A program made the translations under genes and the position numbers. Positions 39,986-50,800 of a DNA stretch of 64,000 nucleotides are shown piece after piece. The DNA is from Cynocephalus volans. Its lineage: Eukaryota; Chordata; Mammalia; Dermoptera; Cynocephalidae. The notes under the pieces are model-generated. The model was not told where the DNA came from. It did no database searches and saw only the letters and a list, made by a program, of their open reading frames with translations. Location: NCBI RefSeq assembly GCF_027409185.1, contig NC_084463.1, positions 109,416,133-109,480,132 on the forward strand. Direction: 5' to 3'. Position 1 is the first letter of the stretch; each line of letters opens with the position of its first letter.

Positions 39986-40069
39986 ACTATACCACTGAGT
40001 GTACACTTAAAAGTGGTTAAGATGGTATATATTATTTTCTGTGTATTTTACCACAATTTTTAAAACTGG

Positions 40070-41505
40070 GAAAAAATGTGGAGGGCATGGTGTGTGACTG
40101 GAAAAAGGAGTCACAAAACTAAGGAAAACAAATGCTTGAATGTAAACAATACTGTATATTTAAAATAATAACAATCACCCTAAAATTGACATTTCTTAAA
40201 ATGGGGCACACCTATAATTACAATTAGATAAACTTAGTACAGACATAACTAAAGTTTTCTCCAGAAATTATATAATCCTAATCATGGAGATTTGGCTTAC
40301 CACTATACTTGCTAGAGCATCCTGGAGTAGAAATATATTCCAGTATCAATACAGAGCAGAGGTTTAATAAATGACCACTGAACAAATAAATATTAATGGA
40401 AAGAATAAACTTAAGTTTTATCCTAAAGGAATATATAAAAGTAAACCTTAAGAGAGTCAAAATTTGTGTTAAAAAAAAATTGAGTGATATAAAATTGGAA
40501 GGGAACAAGATGATCAATATATTAATAAAAAAATCTTCTGGATCCATCAGGAAATACTGACCTTTTTTAAGACATTAAAACTCTACTTAAGAGACAATTT
40601 CAGAATGGCAGAGTGAGGAGGTTGGCAAATCATCTAACCAAAAGCCACAAGCACACAACAAACTGAAAAGTATTTATGTTTAAAAAAACTTATTGAACCG
40701 TGGTAAGAAAAGTGGTGATCTATGGCATTTGGGGTTGTTCCCATTCCCTGCCTCACCTAACCTCAGCTCCAACATGGTAGTTCTACCAGGACAGGACAAG
40801 CCATGAAAATCAGTAGCTCTGTGTCTAGAGGGAGATAATGTGATTTGGTGCCTAAGACATTGTCGAAAACAAGTGATCTTAGTGGTAAACAATCAGGGAA
40901 AGTCAACATCATTCTTGCTTGAAACAGCACTACTGGCGGGGACAAATAACAGACCAGCCAGAAATTCAACAGTAAGTTCTGGGTTATAAGATAGCCATAG
41001 TGGACCTTGATATCCTTGATGGTCTGGAAGGCTGTGCCCCTGTACAAGATTACACACATGCTCAGGAGAGACAATAATGGGCCACAGATATCACTGGTCA
41101 AATGTGAGGCCTTGCAAACTCAGAAAATAAAAGTCAGGCAGACTTGATTGATCTTTAAATGTGTTCCCCAAACCATAAAATATTAATCAGCAAAGTATAA
41201 AAAGCCTTACTAGGCTCAAGATATTTTAGTACAACCTCTTCTCAATCACTAGCTGACCACTAAGCTATGCTGCCCCAGGGACAATCCCTAGGAAGTCAGG
41301 CTTAAAAACAAAAACAAGAATCAAAAGAAAACAGTTAAGAAGAGATGTCAGTCACCACACACTGTACAGGAGACAGACTCTACAGAAATAGGCCAGGCAA
41401 GTCACTAAACAAATAAACCAACAAACAACATCAGTAGCAATGATCCCTGGAGAGGGGTGGAGAGCAGAATCCAGAGTTGCTATAATATACAAGGGTACCC
41501 TCATT
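40070..41505. other. Non-coding sequence
   Basis: Old-repeat-like text with no family I can assign and no exon. Confidence 0.5.
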
Positions 41506-41507
41506 AT

Positions 41508-41718
41508 CTAAAACAGAGATCAACAAACCACAACCCAAGGCCCAATTATGGCCAACCGCCTGTTTAAAAAAAAAAAGTTTTATTGAAAGACATCTGGGGG
41601 GGCGGGGAAGAAAGACATCTACACTCATTCATTTACATATTTACGGAGACCACATGGCCTAGAAGGCCTAAAATATTTACTATCTGGCCCTTTATGGAAA
41701 AAATTGTTGACCTCTAAT
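41508..41718. mobile_element. hAT/MER-type non-autonomous DNA transposon
   Basis: Inverted ends CAGAGATCAACAAACC and TTGTTGACCTCT, with interior text such as GGCCTAAAATATTTACTATC and CTGGCCCTTTATGG known from common mammalian hAT MERs. Exact family not assigned. Confidence 0.6.
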
Positions 41719-41891
41719 CTAAAATGTTCAGTTTTCACAAAAAATTATGAGATATACAAATAAATAGAAAAGTGAGGCCCATACACAGAAAAAGATGCAG
41801 TTAATAGAAAATAGCTCTGAGGGGGCCCAAATACTAGACTTAGCAGACAAACACTTCATGGCCACAGAGAGAATATTTAAAGCTAAGCTCC

Positions 41892-42097
41892 GGGCCGAGC
41901 CTGTGGCGCACTCGGGAGGGTGCGGCGCTGGGAGCGCGGCGACGCTCCCAGCGGCCGCGGGTTCGGATCCTATATAGGAATGGCCGGTGCACTCACTGGC
42001 TGAGTGCCGGTCACGAAAAAGAAAAAAAAAAAAATAATAATAATAATAATTAAAGTAATTAAAAAATAAAATAAAAATAAAAAAATAAAAATAAAAT
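41892..42097 (+). mobile_element. GC-rich CYN-like SINE variant with long A/T-rich tail
   Basis: Plus-strand copy of the same variant starting GGGCCGAGCCTGTGG, with a (TAATAA)/(TAAAA)-type tail of about 80 bases. An exact 13-base duplication, AAAGCTAAGCTCC, lies at 41879-41891 and 42098-42110. It sits at the edge of the mariner fossil. Confidence 0.92.
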
Positions 42098-42109
42098 AAA
42101 GCTAAGCTC

Positions 42110-43320
42110 CATCAAGTTCAAGACACTTTTCTAAGTGAAGATACCAGCCATTTAGTCCATCCCTAAAGAACTAAGGTTCCTGGGAATTTAACCATGTCAA
42201 TGAAGACTTTTACATTACTAACTGAAGAAAAATGGATGCCCTTTAAAGATTTTTTAAGATTAGCAAACAAAAAGAAGTAGAAGAAGCCAAATCAGGACTG
42301 CAAGGTGGATGCCTAGTGATTTTCCATCAAAACTCTCACAAAATTGTCCTTGTTTGATGAGAGGAATGAGCAAGAGCATTGTCATGGTGAAGAACTCTCT
42401 GGTGAATCTTTCCCAGGCATTTTTCTGCTAAAAATTCAGTTAACTTTCTCCAAACACTCCCATAATAAGCAGATATTATTGGTCCATGGCTCTGCAGAAA
42501 AGCCAACAAGCAAAATGCTGTGAGAATCCCAAAAAACTGTTGCCATGACTTTTGCTTTTGACCAATCCACTTTTGCTTTGACTGAACCACTTCACCACTT
42601 GGTAGCCATGGCTTTGATTGTGCTTTGTCTTCAGGATTGTACTGGTAAAGCAATGTGTCATCCTGTTAAATTTTTTTTTCTTTCAAGAAATTCTTCAGGA
42701 TCTTGATCCCACTTGTTTAAAATTTCCAATGAAAGCTCTGCTCTTGTCTGCAGCTGATCTGGGTGCAACAGTTTTAGCACCCATTGAGTGAAAAGCTTGC
42801 TCAACTTTAATTTTTTAGTCAGAATTGTGTAAGGTGAACCAATTGAGATTTCTATGGTGCTGGCTATTGCTCCTGCTGTTAATCAGCAGTCCTCTTCAGT
42901 TAGGGCATGAAAAGGGTTAATTTTTTCCTTGCAAATTGCTGTGGATGTCTGCTGCTGTGGGCTTCATCTTTAACATATCTCATCCCTTCTTAAAATAAGT
43001 ATCCATTTGTACACTGCTGATTTCTTTGGTGCATTGCCCTCATAGACTTCTCATAAAGCATGAATGATTTCACCATTTTTCCACCAAAGCTTCACCACAA
43101 ATTGAATGTTTGTTCTTGCTTCAATTTTAGCAGAATTCATATTGCTCTGATAGGGACTCTTTTCAAACTGATGTCTTCCCTTCTTAGTGCCTCAGACTAA
43201 ATCCTGTTCAGACATGTTATAATAAGTTAGTATGAGTTTATTTTGGTACAAAAGGTTTTTGAAATCCATGCACAGTTTTTTCATAATACACATTTTCCAT
43301 GAACTTTTTGAAGATCCCTT
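42110..43320 (-). pseudogene. Fossil mariner-type (Tc1/mariner) transposase element
   Basis: Minus-strand frame 42653-42336 contains VWRKLTEFLAEKCLGKI and the HHDNALAHSS catalytic-core motif (second Asp of the mariner triad). Further decayed C-terminal similarity continues toward 42110, and the N-terminal part toward 43200 is full of stops. The right end shows CCATGAACTTTTTGAAGATC followed by a TA dinucleotide, fitting a mariner terminal repeat. Not functional. Confidence 0.85.
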
Positions 43321-44121
43321 ATACACACAAAAATCCTAAATAAAATATTAGCAAAATCCAGCAATATATAAAAAGGATTCTTCACCATGTAGTAGGATTT
43401 ATCCCAGGAATGAAAGATTGGCTTAACATCTAAAAATCAATTAATGTAATATACCATGTAAATAGAATAAAAGAAAAACTACATGATCATATCAATAGAT
43501 GCATAACAAGCACCTAATGACAGAATTCAACAATCATTTATAATAAAAACTCAACAAGCTAGGAACAGAAGGGAACTTCCTCAACCTAACAAAGAGCATC
43601 TACAAAACACCTACCTCACACTTAATGGTAAAAGGCTGAATGTTTTCCCTCTGAAATTTGCAACAAGGCAAGGATGTTAACCTTTGCCACTTCTATTCCA
43701 CACTATACTGGAGATTCTAGCCAGTACAATCAGGCAAGAAAAAGAAATTCTGATTAGAAAAAAAAAAGTTAGTCTTTCTTTGTTCACAGATGATCTGATC
43801 CTGTATGGAGAAAATCCTAAAGAATCCACAAAAAACTGCTAGAACTAATAGATGAGTTTAGCAAGGTCACAGGATACAATATCAATATACAAAAATCAGC
43901 TATCTTTCTATACACCAGCAGTAAGTAATCTGAAAATGAAATTGAGAAAATCATTCCATTCACAACAGCATAAAAAAATATTTCATAAATTTGTTAAAAG
44001 AAGAGCAAGACATACGCTAATCACTACACAACATTGCTGAAACTAAAGAAAAGTGAATAAATGAACAGACATTCTACGTTTACTAATTCAAAAACCCAAT
44101 ATTGTTAAGATTGCAATTCTC

Positions 44122-44216
44122 GGGCTGGCTGGTTAGCTCAACTGATTAGAGCACAGCATTGTAACACCGAGGTTAAGAGTTCAGATCCCCATACCAGCCA
44201 ACCACCAAAAGAAAAA
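44122..44216 (+). mobile_element. tRNA-Ile-derived SINE monomer inside LINE-1
   Basis: Monomer GGGCTGGCTGGTTAGCTC with B box AGAGTTCAGATCC. Exact 15-base duplication AAGATTGCAATTCTC at 44107-44121 and 44217-44231. Removing the insert and one repeat restores continuous LINE-1 ORF2 sequence. Confidence 0.92.
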
Positions 44217-45559
44217 AAGATTGCAATTCTCCCAGAATTGATCTATAAATTCAGTGCAATCCCTATTAAAATTCCAACAGTCATTATGCAGAAGTTGAGA
44301 AGCTGAATTTAGGTTTCATGGCAATACAAATGACCTTGAACACCAAAACAATTTTGAAAATGAAGACCATAGTTGGTTAGCTAGGCTTCCCAATTTCCAA
44401 ACTTACTACAAAACTACAATAATCAAGATAGCGTGGTATGGCATTAAGACAGACATATAGTTCAATGGAACAGGATTAAAAGTCCAGAAATTAACTCATA
44501 TTTTTGATCAATTGATTTTTGACAAAGGTGCCAAAGCAATTTAATGAGGAAAGGATAGTCCTTTAGACAAATGGCACTGAGATAATGGGACATCAATATG
44601 TAAAGAGACGAATTTAGATTTTTTTCCCACATAACAAACACAAAAATTAATGCAAAATTGTTTAAATGTAAATGTAAGAGGATGATGTTCAGCTATTAGA
44701 AGAAATTCAAAGTCTCAAAATAAAACACTGAAGTTAGTTGCTAAAAAAAAATAAAATAAAAAAAAATAAATGTAAATGTAAAAACTAAAATAGAAAACTT
44801 TTAGGAGAAAACATTGGAAGAAATCTTCATGACCTTGGGTTAGGCAAAGATTTTTTAGATATGACACCAAAAGCACAATCCATAGGACAAAAAAATTAAT
44901 CAATTGGACTTCATCAAAATTTAAAACGTTTGTGCTTCAAAAGACATCATTAGGAAAATGAAAGACATAACATAGAAAATACTTATAAATCATACATCTA
45001 ATAAAAGGTTCTTATCTAGAATAAGAACTCTTGTAACTCAGTAATAAAAAAAACAAGCAAACCAATTTAAAAATGAGCAAAAGATTTGAATAGACATTTC
45101 ACCAAAGAATAAATAGAAATGGCTAATAACTACAAAAAAAGGTGCTCAACATCATTAGTCATTAAGGTGATGCAAATTAAAATCATAATGAGATACTATT
45201 TCACACTCACTAGAATGACTATAATGAAAAAAACAATAACAAGTATTAGGGAGGAAGTGGAAAAACTAGAACCCTCTTACATTGCTTGTGAGAACATAAA
45301 ATAGTCCAGCTACTTTGGAAAACAGTTTGATAGTTTCTTAAGATGTTAAACATAAGTTTACTATACCATCCAGCAGTTCCACTCTTAAGTATCTACCCCA
45401 GAGAAATGAAAACATATATCCACACAAAGTCTTATATGCATTATCAGAATAGCCCCAAACTGGAAGCAATTCAAATGGCTTCCAACTGATGAACAAGTAA
45501 ACAAAATGTAGACTATTCATATAATGGAGTATTATTCACCCATAAAAAGGAATGAAGTA

Positions 45560-45885
45560 CAGGTGCTCTTTGACTTATGATGGGCTATGCCCCAATAAAC
45601 CCATTGTAAGTTGAAAATATCACAAGTCAAAAATGCATTTAATGACCTAACCTACCAAACATCATAGCTTAGCCTACCCTACCTTAAACATACTCAGAAC
45701 ACTTACATTAGTCTACAATTGGGCAAAATCATATAACACAAAACCTATTTTGTAATAAAGTGTTGAATAGCTCATGTAATTTATTAAATACTCTACCAAA
45801 TTATGGTTTCTACTGAATGCATATTGCATTCACACTAAAAGTTGAAAAATCATAAGTCAAACCATCATAAGTCAGGGAACATCTG
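45560..45885. mobile_element. TcMar-Tigger-like MITE with TA duplication inside LINE-1
   Basis: Terminal inverted repeats CAGGTGCTCTTTGACTTATG at the left and CATAAGTCAGGGAACATCTG at the right, flanked by TA at 45558-45559 and 45886-45887. Excision with one TA rejoins AATGAAGTA to CTGATACATGCTAC of the host LINE-1. Confidence 0.88.
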
Positions 45886-46249
45886 TACTGATACATGCTA
45901 CAAAATAGATAAGCCTCAAAAATACTGTGCTAAGTAAAAGAAGCCAGACAAAAAGGGTTACATATTGTATGATTCCGTTTATACGAATTGTCCAGAAAAG
46001 GCAAATTTATAGAGATGGCTAGCAGAATAGTGGTTATCTGGATCTAGGGGTGGGAGCTGAGAATTGACCGCATATGCTGGGCATGAGAGATCTTCTTCCG
46101 TTAATGAAAATATTCCAAAACTGCATTGTGGTAATGTTGACACAACTCTGTAAATTTCTAAAAATTATTGAATAGTCACTTAAAACAAAGTGAATTTTAT
46201 GATATGTACATTATACCCTCAATAAAGTAGGTTTTTAAAAACTCTACAT

Positions 46250-47335
46250 GGACTTCAAATATTTATATCTTTCAAATACTGTTACTTTCATTTCTTATGT
46301 CTTAAAAATGACAAAACTTTTCTCTCATCATTCCTGTTCTGCAACCAATTTTGTAACTTCCAGTCAATTTTTAACAGGTTGTGAAAGCTAATTCTCAAAA
46401 GTCCGACTCATTTTCTTTAATCTATTGAATCAAGATGACAATTTTGATGGTGAGTTTCCTTTATTCTCCAATAACCCGAGTAGATGTAATCAGGCAAAAT
46501 GAATGATCTAATGACTCAGTCTGTACTACTTTACAAAGCTGTAATGATTTTAAAGCCCCTAAGTCTGCTGAAATAATGAAAATACCACCTGTCAAATAAA
46601 ATGATATATACATTCTCTGGTATGTACAGTATAAAATCATTGTCTAACTCTGGCATGATACCCACTTTTGCATCCCAGGTTTTTAACCCTTTTTTTGCTC
46701 CCCTTTCACATAGAGAGAAAGAATTTACATTGCTCTTCATTAGACTTGTTTTCTCTCTTTAAAAACTTCCAAATACAACACCAATCTCTTTCCTCGGATC
46801 TCAGGAATAAAGACTTCTTCCAACTCATCTGCTCCCTAAAACATATAACCTACACAAATAACTTATCTGTTCTCTATAGTGAATTTACCCTTGTGAAAAG
46901 AGAGGTTCCTTACTTAAACATGATGCAAGTATTCTTGAAAGGTGGATTCAAACCCCAAGCGAAGAGGACTCCAAAAATGTGTGTGAATCCGTACTTCCAC
47001 TGGAGGGGTGAGGCAGCTGCTGTGAGGGGATGAGGAGAGACTCTACAGCTCCTTAGGCGGCCCTGCCCCTCTGGGCCAGAAGCACCTGCCCTCCAGCAGA
47101 GGACCACGCGTCTCACCTCCATCCCGCGCTGTCAGACTGGCCAGACGCAGTTCCCTTCTCCCAACGCCACCTTAGCAGCTGCACTGTATGGCCTAGCCCA
47201 TCCCCTCTCAAACAAGAGTGGTTTTAGAGTGGCAACACCCCAAAATATAGACCAAAGAGAAAGAGGAGCTAGAGGCACTTGTCTTACTTCCCACCACTTT
47301 TAAGACCAACAGGAGACCACCTGACTTTAACACCA
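46250..47335. other. Sequence between LINE-1 and the AKIP1 CpG island
   Basis: AT-rich up to about 46,950, then rising GC content toward the island. No exon with splice support. Confidence 0.5.
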
Positions 47336-47339
47336 GGTT

Positions 47340-47898
47340 CATCAGATTAAGCGGCAGAGAGGACCTCTAAAGGCCAGGCCCCGTCCAGGGGCTCCTACGA
47401 CGGCGCGGACAGGTACCCTCGCCGGCGGGCTGAACGCAGGCCTCCAGCGCGGCGACCCCGTGTTCCGTCCCGCCACCGGCGCTCAGCCGCTAGCCAGGCA
47501 ACCCGCGCGCAAAAGCCCGGCCGGGACCCGGAAAGCGTGCCCGACGCGAGCCGCGCGCCTGTGTCGCTCCGCCCCTCCCCGCCTCCCGCCAATGGCCTGC
47601 TGCGCCGGCGCCTGGCGCCTGGCGCAGCCCTCACTCACCGAAAGAGCACTGGGCGCATGCGCCTTGAGGAGCGGGTAGGGTGAGGGGGTTCTCTACAGGC
47701 GGGAGGGGTAGACGGAAATGGAAGGGGTCGTCGCTCATTGCCTCGCCCCTGGCCGGGCGCTCGGTGGAGAGCGTGTTGGGGGCGGAAAGGGAGCGGTGGT
47801 CGCCGGGGAGGTGAAGGCCGGGGCTCCCACTAGAGCTGGAGCAGGGTCGCGGCCCCGCTGACCCGTCGGTGTTCGTATATGTGCCCGCCCAGGGAGAC
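47340..47898. promoter_or_regulatory. Bidirectional CpG-island promoter between AKIP1 and DENND2B
   Basis: GC-rich, CpG-dense sequence begins near 47,340 and runs into AKIP1 exon 1. It contains a perfect NRF1-type palindrome GCGCATGCGC at 47653-47662, a CCAAT box at 47589-47593, several C-rich GC boxes around 47568-47590 and an ETS-like CCGGAA near 47528. No TATA box is evident. A minus-strand splice donor at 47638-47637 lies 260 bases from the AKIP1 ATG on the opposite strand. In human, DENND2B and AKIP1 start head-to-head, which fits a shared TATA-less housekeeping promoter. The exact start sites cannot be read from sequence. Confidence 0.8.
47639..47800 (-). other. DENND2B: Candidate non-coding first exon of DENND2B (5' boundary approximate)
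   Basis: Read on the minus strand, the sequence leaving the CpG island reaches CTTTCG then GTGAGTGAGG, a strong donor with the last exon base at 47639. The upstream boundary is a guess. The assignment rests on the conserved order DENND2B (minus) - AKIP1 (plus) - C11orf16 (minus); no DENND2B coding exon is visible in the window. The downstream 47 kb on this strand would then be first-intron sequence. An antisense non-coding transcript is the alternative. Confidence 0.5.
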
Positions 47899-50800
47899 AT
47901 GGAGAACTGTTTGGTGGCCGCGGCGCTGAACGGGATGGACCGACGTTCCCTGCAGCGCTCGGCTAGGCTGGGACAAGAAGTGCTGGCGCGGGCCAAGAGG
48001 AGGGCGGTGGACTGGCCTTCGCAGGAGCATCCCAAAGGCAGCATGGGGGTCCTTTCCCGGGAGGTGCCCTACCGAGAAAGGCGGCTGGCAGCCGGCCCTC
48101 AGCGCCTTCTCCCGGGAGAGGTGAGGAGCCTGTGCTGGGGGACTGGCCCAGTCACTCGCTCACCTGTGGCATTCTGGGAACCAAGGGCGCGCCACACAGA
48201 AGCGCCTGAGCGATCCTGCCCTTGGTAGAAGTTGGAAAGTATCGATGAGTGGAAAAATCCTTTGAAAACTCTTTACATTGGGCAGATTCTTGTTGGGTAG
48301 CTGTAAAATAATGATAGTTCTCGGCCCTGGTTTTTAAAAAATTCTTACATGGTACCATCTGATTAAGGGGAGACCCAGCAGACCTGTCTTTTAAGTCCTG
48401 GATAAGCTGCATGTCTATCTTTTAGAGTTGGAATTCTTTCTCAGTAAGATCCTTCTTACTGACTTGAACTTGCAGAGGCCTTTCCAAAATTAAAACGGAA
48501 GCTATTTCCAGAATGGCTAATTATCCAGTAGGGACTCCTAGATCTCACCTGTGACTTGCCATTTATTCAAATAGAGAGAAGAAAGACACCCAACCCTTAG
48601 TGCTTCCTTCAGAACAATGGCTCAATTCATGGACTATACTTCAAGTCAGTGTCGGGTAAGTTGATGTGAACCAAAGCCATGCCCCTCATCTTTCCAGAAT
48701 TTAGGGAGAATCTGGAGACTGTTTCCCCTGCAAGGCCTTCGTGGGCAGGTTGTAATTAGTCATGACTTAAACCACGTGGTAAATCCAAGTTAGAATCCAT
48801 CCAACAAATACATATTGAATGCCTAACTCTAATTGAAGATACAGCAGTGAACAAGAGGTCTCAGCTCTCATTGAGTTTTCAATCTAGTGGGAAAAACAGA
48901 AAAGAGCTTATTTTCTGAATTGTAAAGCAATTAAGTCAAATATTAGGGTTTGGCTTTTTTAAGTTTGAACTGAAGTTAAAAATTTCTAGAATCACTCTGA
49001 ACTGGAACTGAGCTTTTGTTTTCAAAATGTATTGAAACAAAAAACTGAAAAAATCTCTGTGGTAAATCTTAACATCTAATGTTTGTTTCAAGTCCCTAGT
49101 AATGTATTTTTTAAGTGTGTCCCAGTGGGTTTGTCAGGCTGGGTCACAGACCCTTCACACCTGTTTTGTGCCCTCATATGCAGGTCGCAACCTTGGTAAT
49201 TGGAAAAAGATCCTGGGAACCACTCACAAGGTTGACATGCTTTGTTCGCGTGCAAGTTCTGCCTCCAGCCTCCTAGTGGTTCAGAGCTACTGTCGTTTAT
49301 ACTAGAGTCAGATAGCCAAGGAACACATGGGTGCAAGTCAGATAACCAAGGAATACCTGGGTGCACATGTGTAATTAACGTATTTACAACAGACAGGCAG
49401 AGCCATGCTTAGCCGGATATGAGGTGAGGCAGCCTGACAGTCTGTCTCCATTCTCCTCACAGGGTCCATATCAGTTGTTGTCAACGAGGATGGTTATGTG
49501 GAACAAATGCAGTGAATTCCCAGGAATCAGATCCATGTTCTGCCACTTAGTGGCTGTAATGCCATAGGCCAGTTAGTCTCAGGCTGTGACCAGAAGAATG
49601 ACAAATGGGAAAACACTTGAGGACACGAAGCTAATGTTGTATTTTAGCTTCCCCGTTGCAAAATGGAGTTTTCTAAAGTCCTTTCAACCTTTACAGTCTG
49701 TTTCTTTGGTTTCTGCAGGGAGATGAACTACAGTTAATTATCATAAACTATAGCATGAGGGAGTTAAATGAGATTTTTAGTACCATTTATTGAAATGAAT
49801 GAACAAAGGTTTTAAAGTCCCTTTTCTCAAACCTATGTGCTTTAAGTAGTTTGAGGGAATGTTGAAGGTAGACCAGCCAGCATCCAAGGAAGTCACCTAT
49901 ATGGAAGGTGCTCTCTATCTTCTAGGAATTACAACAGACTCTGGTTTCTTCCAGCCTTAACATTTTTGAGTCTTACATGGATATAAGGATGCTGGTCTAT
50001 AAGGGAGAAGGAAGAGGATACATTGTCCTGCTTTTTAGTTTCATATGTTAAGATCTCAAACTGTAATCTTTCTACATCTTTTATAAAAATCCTTGTGACT
50101 CCAAGAATAGGATTTCAACCAATGAGATATGGTTCAGAGAATATTTTTATGTTATTTGTACTGTTAAGTGATTTTTTAAAAATACATTAACTTCAGCTCT
50201 ACTGTAAGGTGATTAACTTAAACACTTGGTTCATGGTTCAGTAAAAGGAATAATATTTGTTGGTTTGAGGTTTAACTCTTCATCTTGGTTTTCAGTTCAT
50301 GCTTCAATTCAGGTCTCCATTATGGAATGCAACCTCAGAATGCCTTGACTTTCTAGAGATAGAATTAAGAATGATGTTCTGGATTTGCCTCAAAATTTTG
50401 AAGCAGCCCCTAAAATATCATTAGATCTGTGTCCTGAAGTGCTTTCCCCAGCTTCTCATTCTTCTGGTCACATGTTTTAGACACTGTCCCTACACTATAT
50501 TCAAAATAAGGAGTCTTGTGATGTCCTCATCATTAGTCATAATCAAGGGCAAGTTTAAGATTAACTTCGAGGGGGACAAAGGAAGTAGACAAGAAAAATG
50601 TAACTGTTTTCTGATCCTTTGAATTATTCTTCTTAACTTGGAAACCGCATGGGAAGCATGGGGAGAAGGGCTGTGTAGCTCCTGGGTTTGTTTCATTTCC
50701 TGCTGTATTTCTAAATCTCCAGGAAATACACCCTTCTCTTCCCCTGTCCTTGTCTGAGACTTAGGCAATAAATATGAACTGTTCGTCAGAATTTTTCAGG

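Larger units (their letters stand above)
37835..40065 (+). mobile_element. LINE-1 3' half interrupted by a MaLR LTR and a second LTR-like insert
   Basis: ORF2 C-terminal text runs 37835-38657, resumes at 39030 (GGTACAGCCACACAACGGAA) and continues to about 39358. A last 3'UTR part resumes near 39985 (ACTGAGTGTACACTTAAAAG). Frames are destroyed. Confidence 0.8.
43325..46245 (+). mobile_element. LINE-1 from reverse transcriptase region to 3' end, with nested SINE and DNA transposon
   Basis: Continuous ORF2-derived text from the reverse transcriptase region (TTCTTTGTTCACAGATGATC at 43777) through the C-terminus to a 3'UTR near 46245. Two clean insertions (44122-44216 and 45560-45885) can be removed to rejoin it. 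No intact frame remains. Confidence 0.85.

Noticed and set aside
42336-42653. Domesticated transposase gene
   Set aside because: Only one 105-codon stretch is open. Surrounding transposase sequence contains stops and frameshifts, so it is a fossil.
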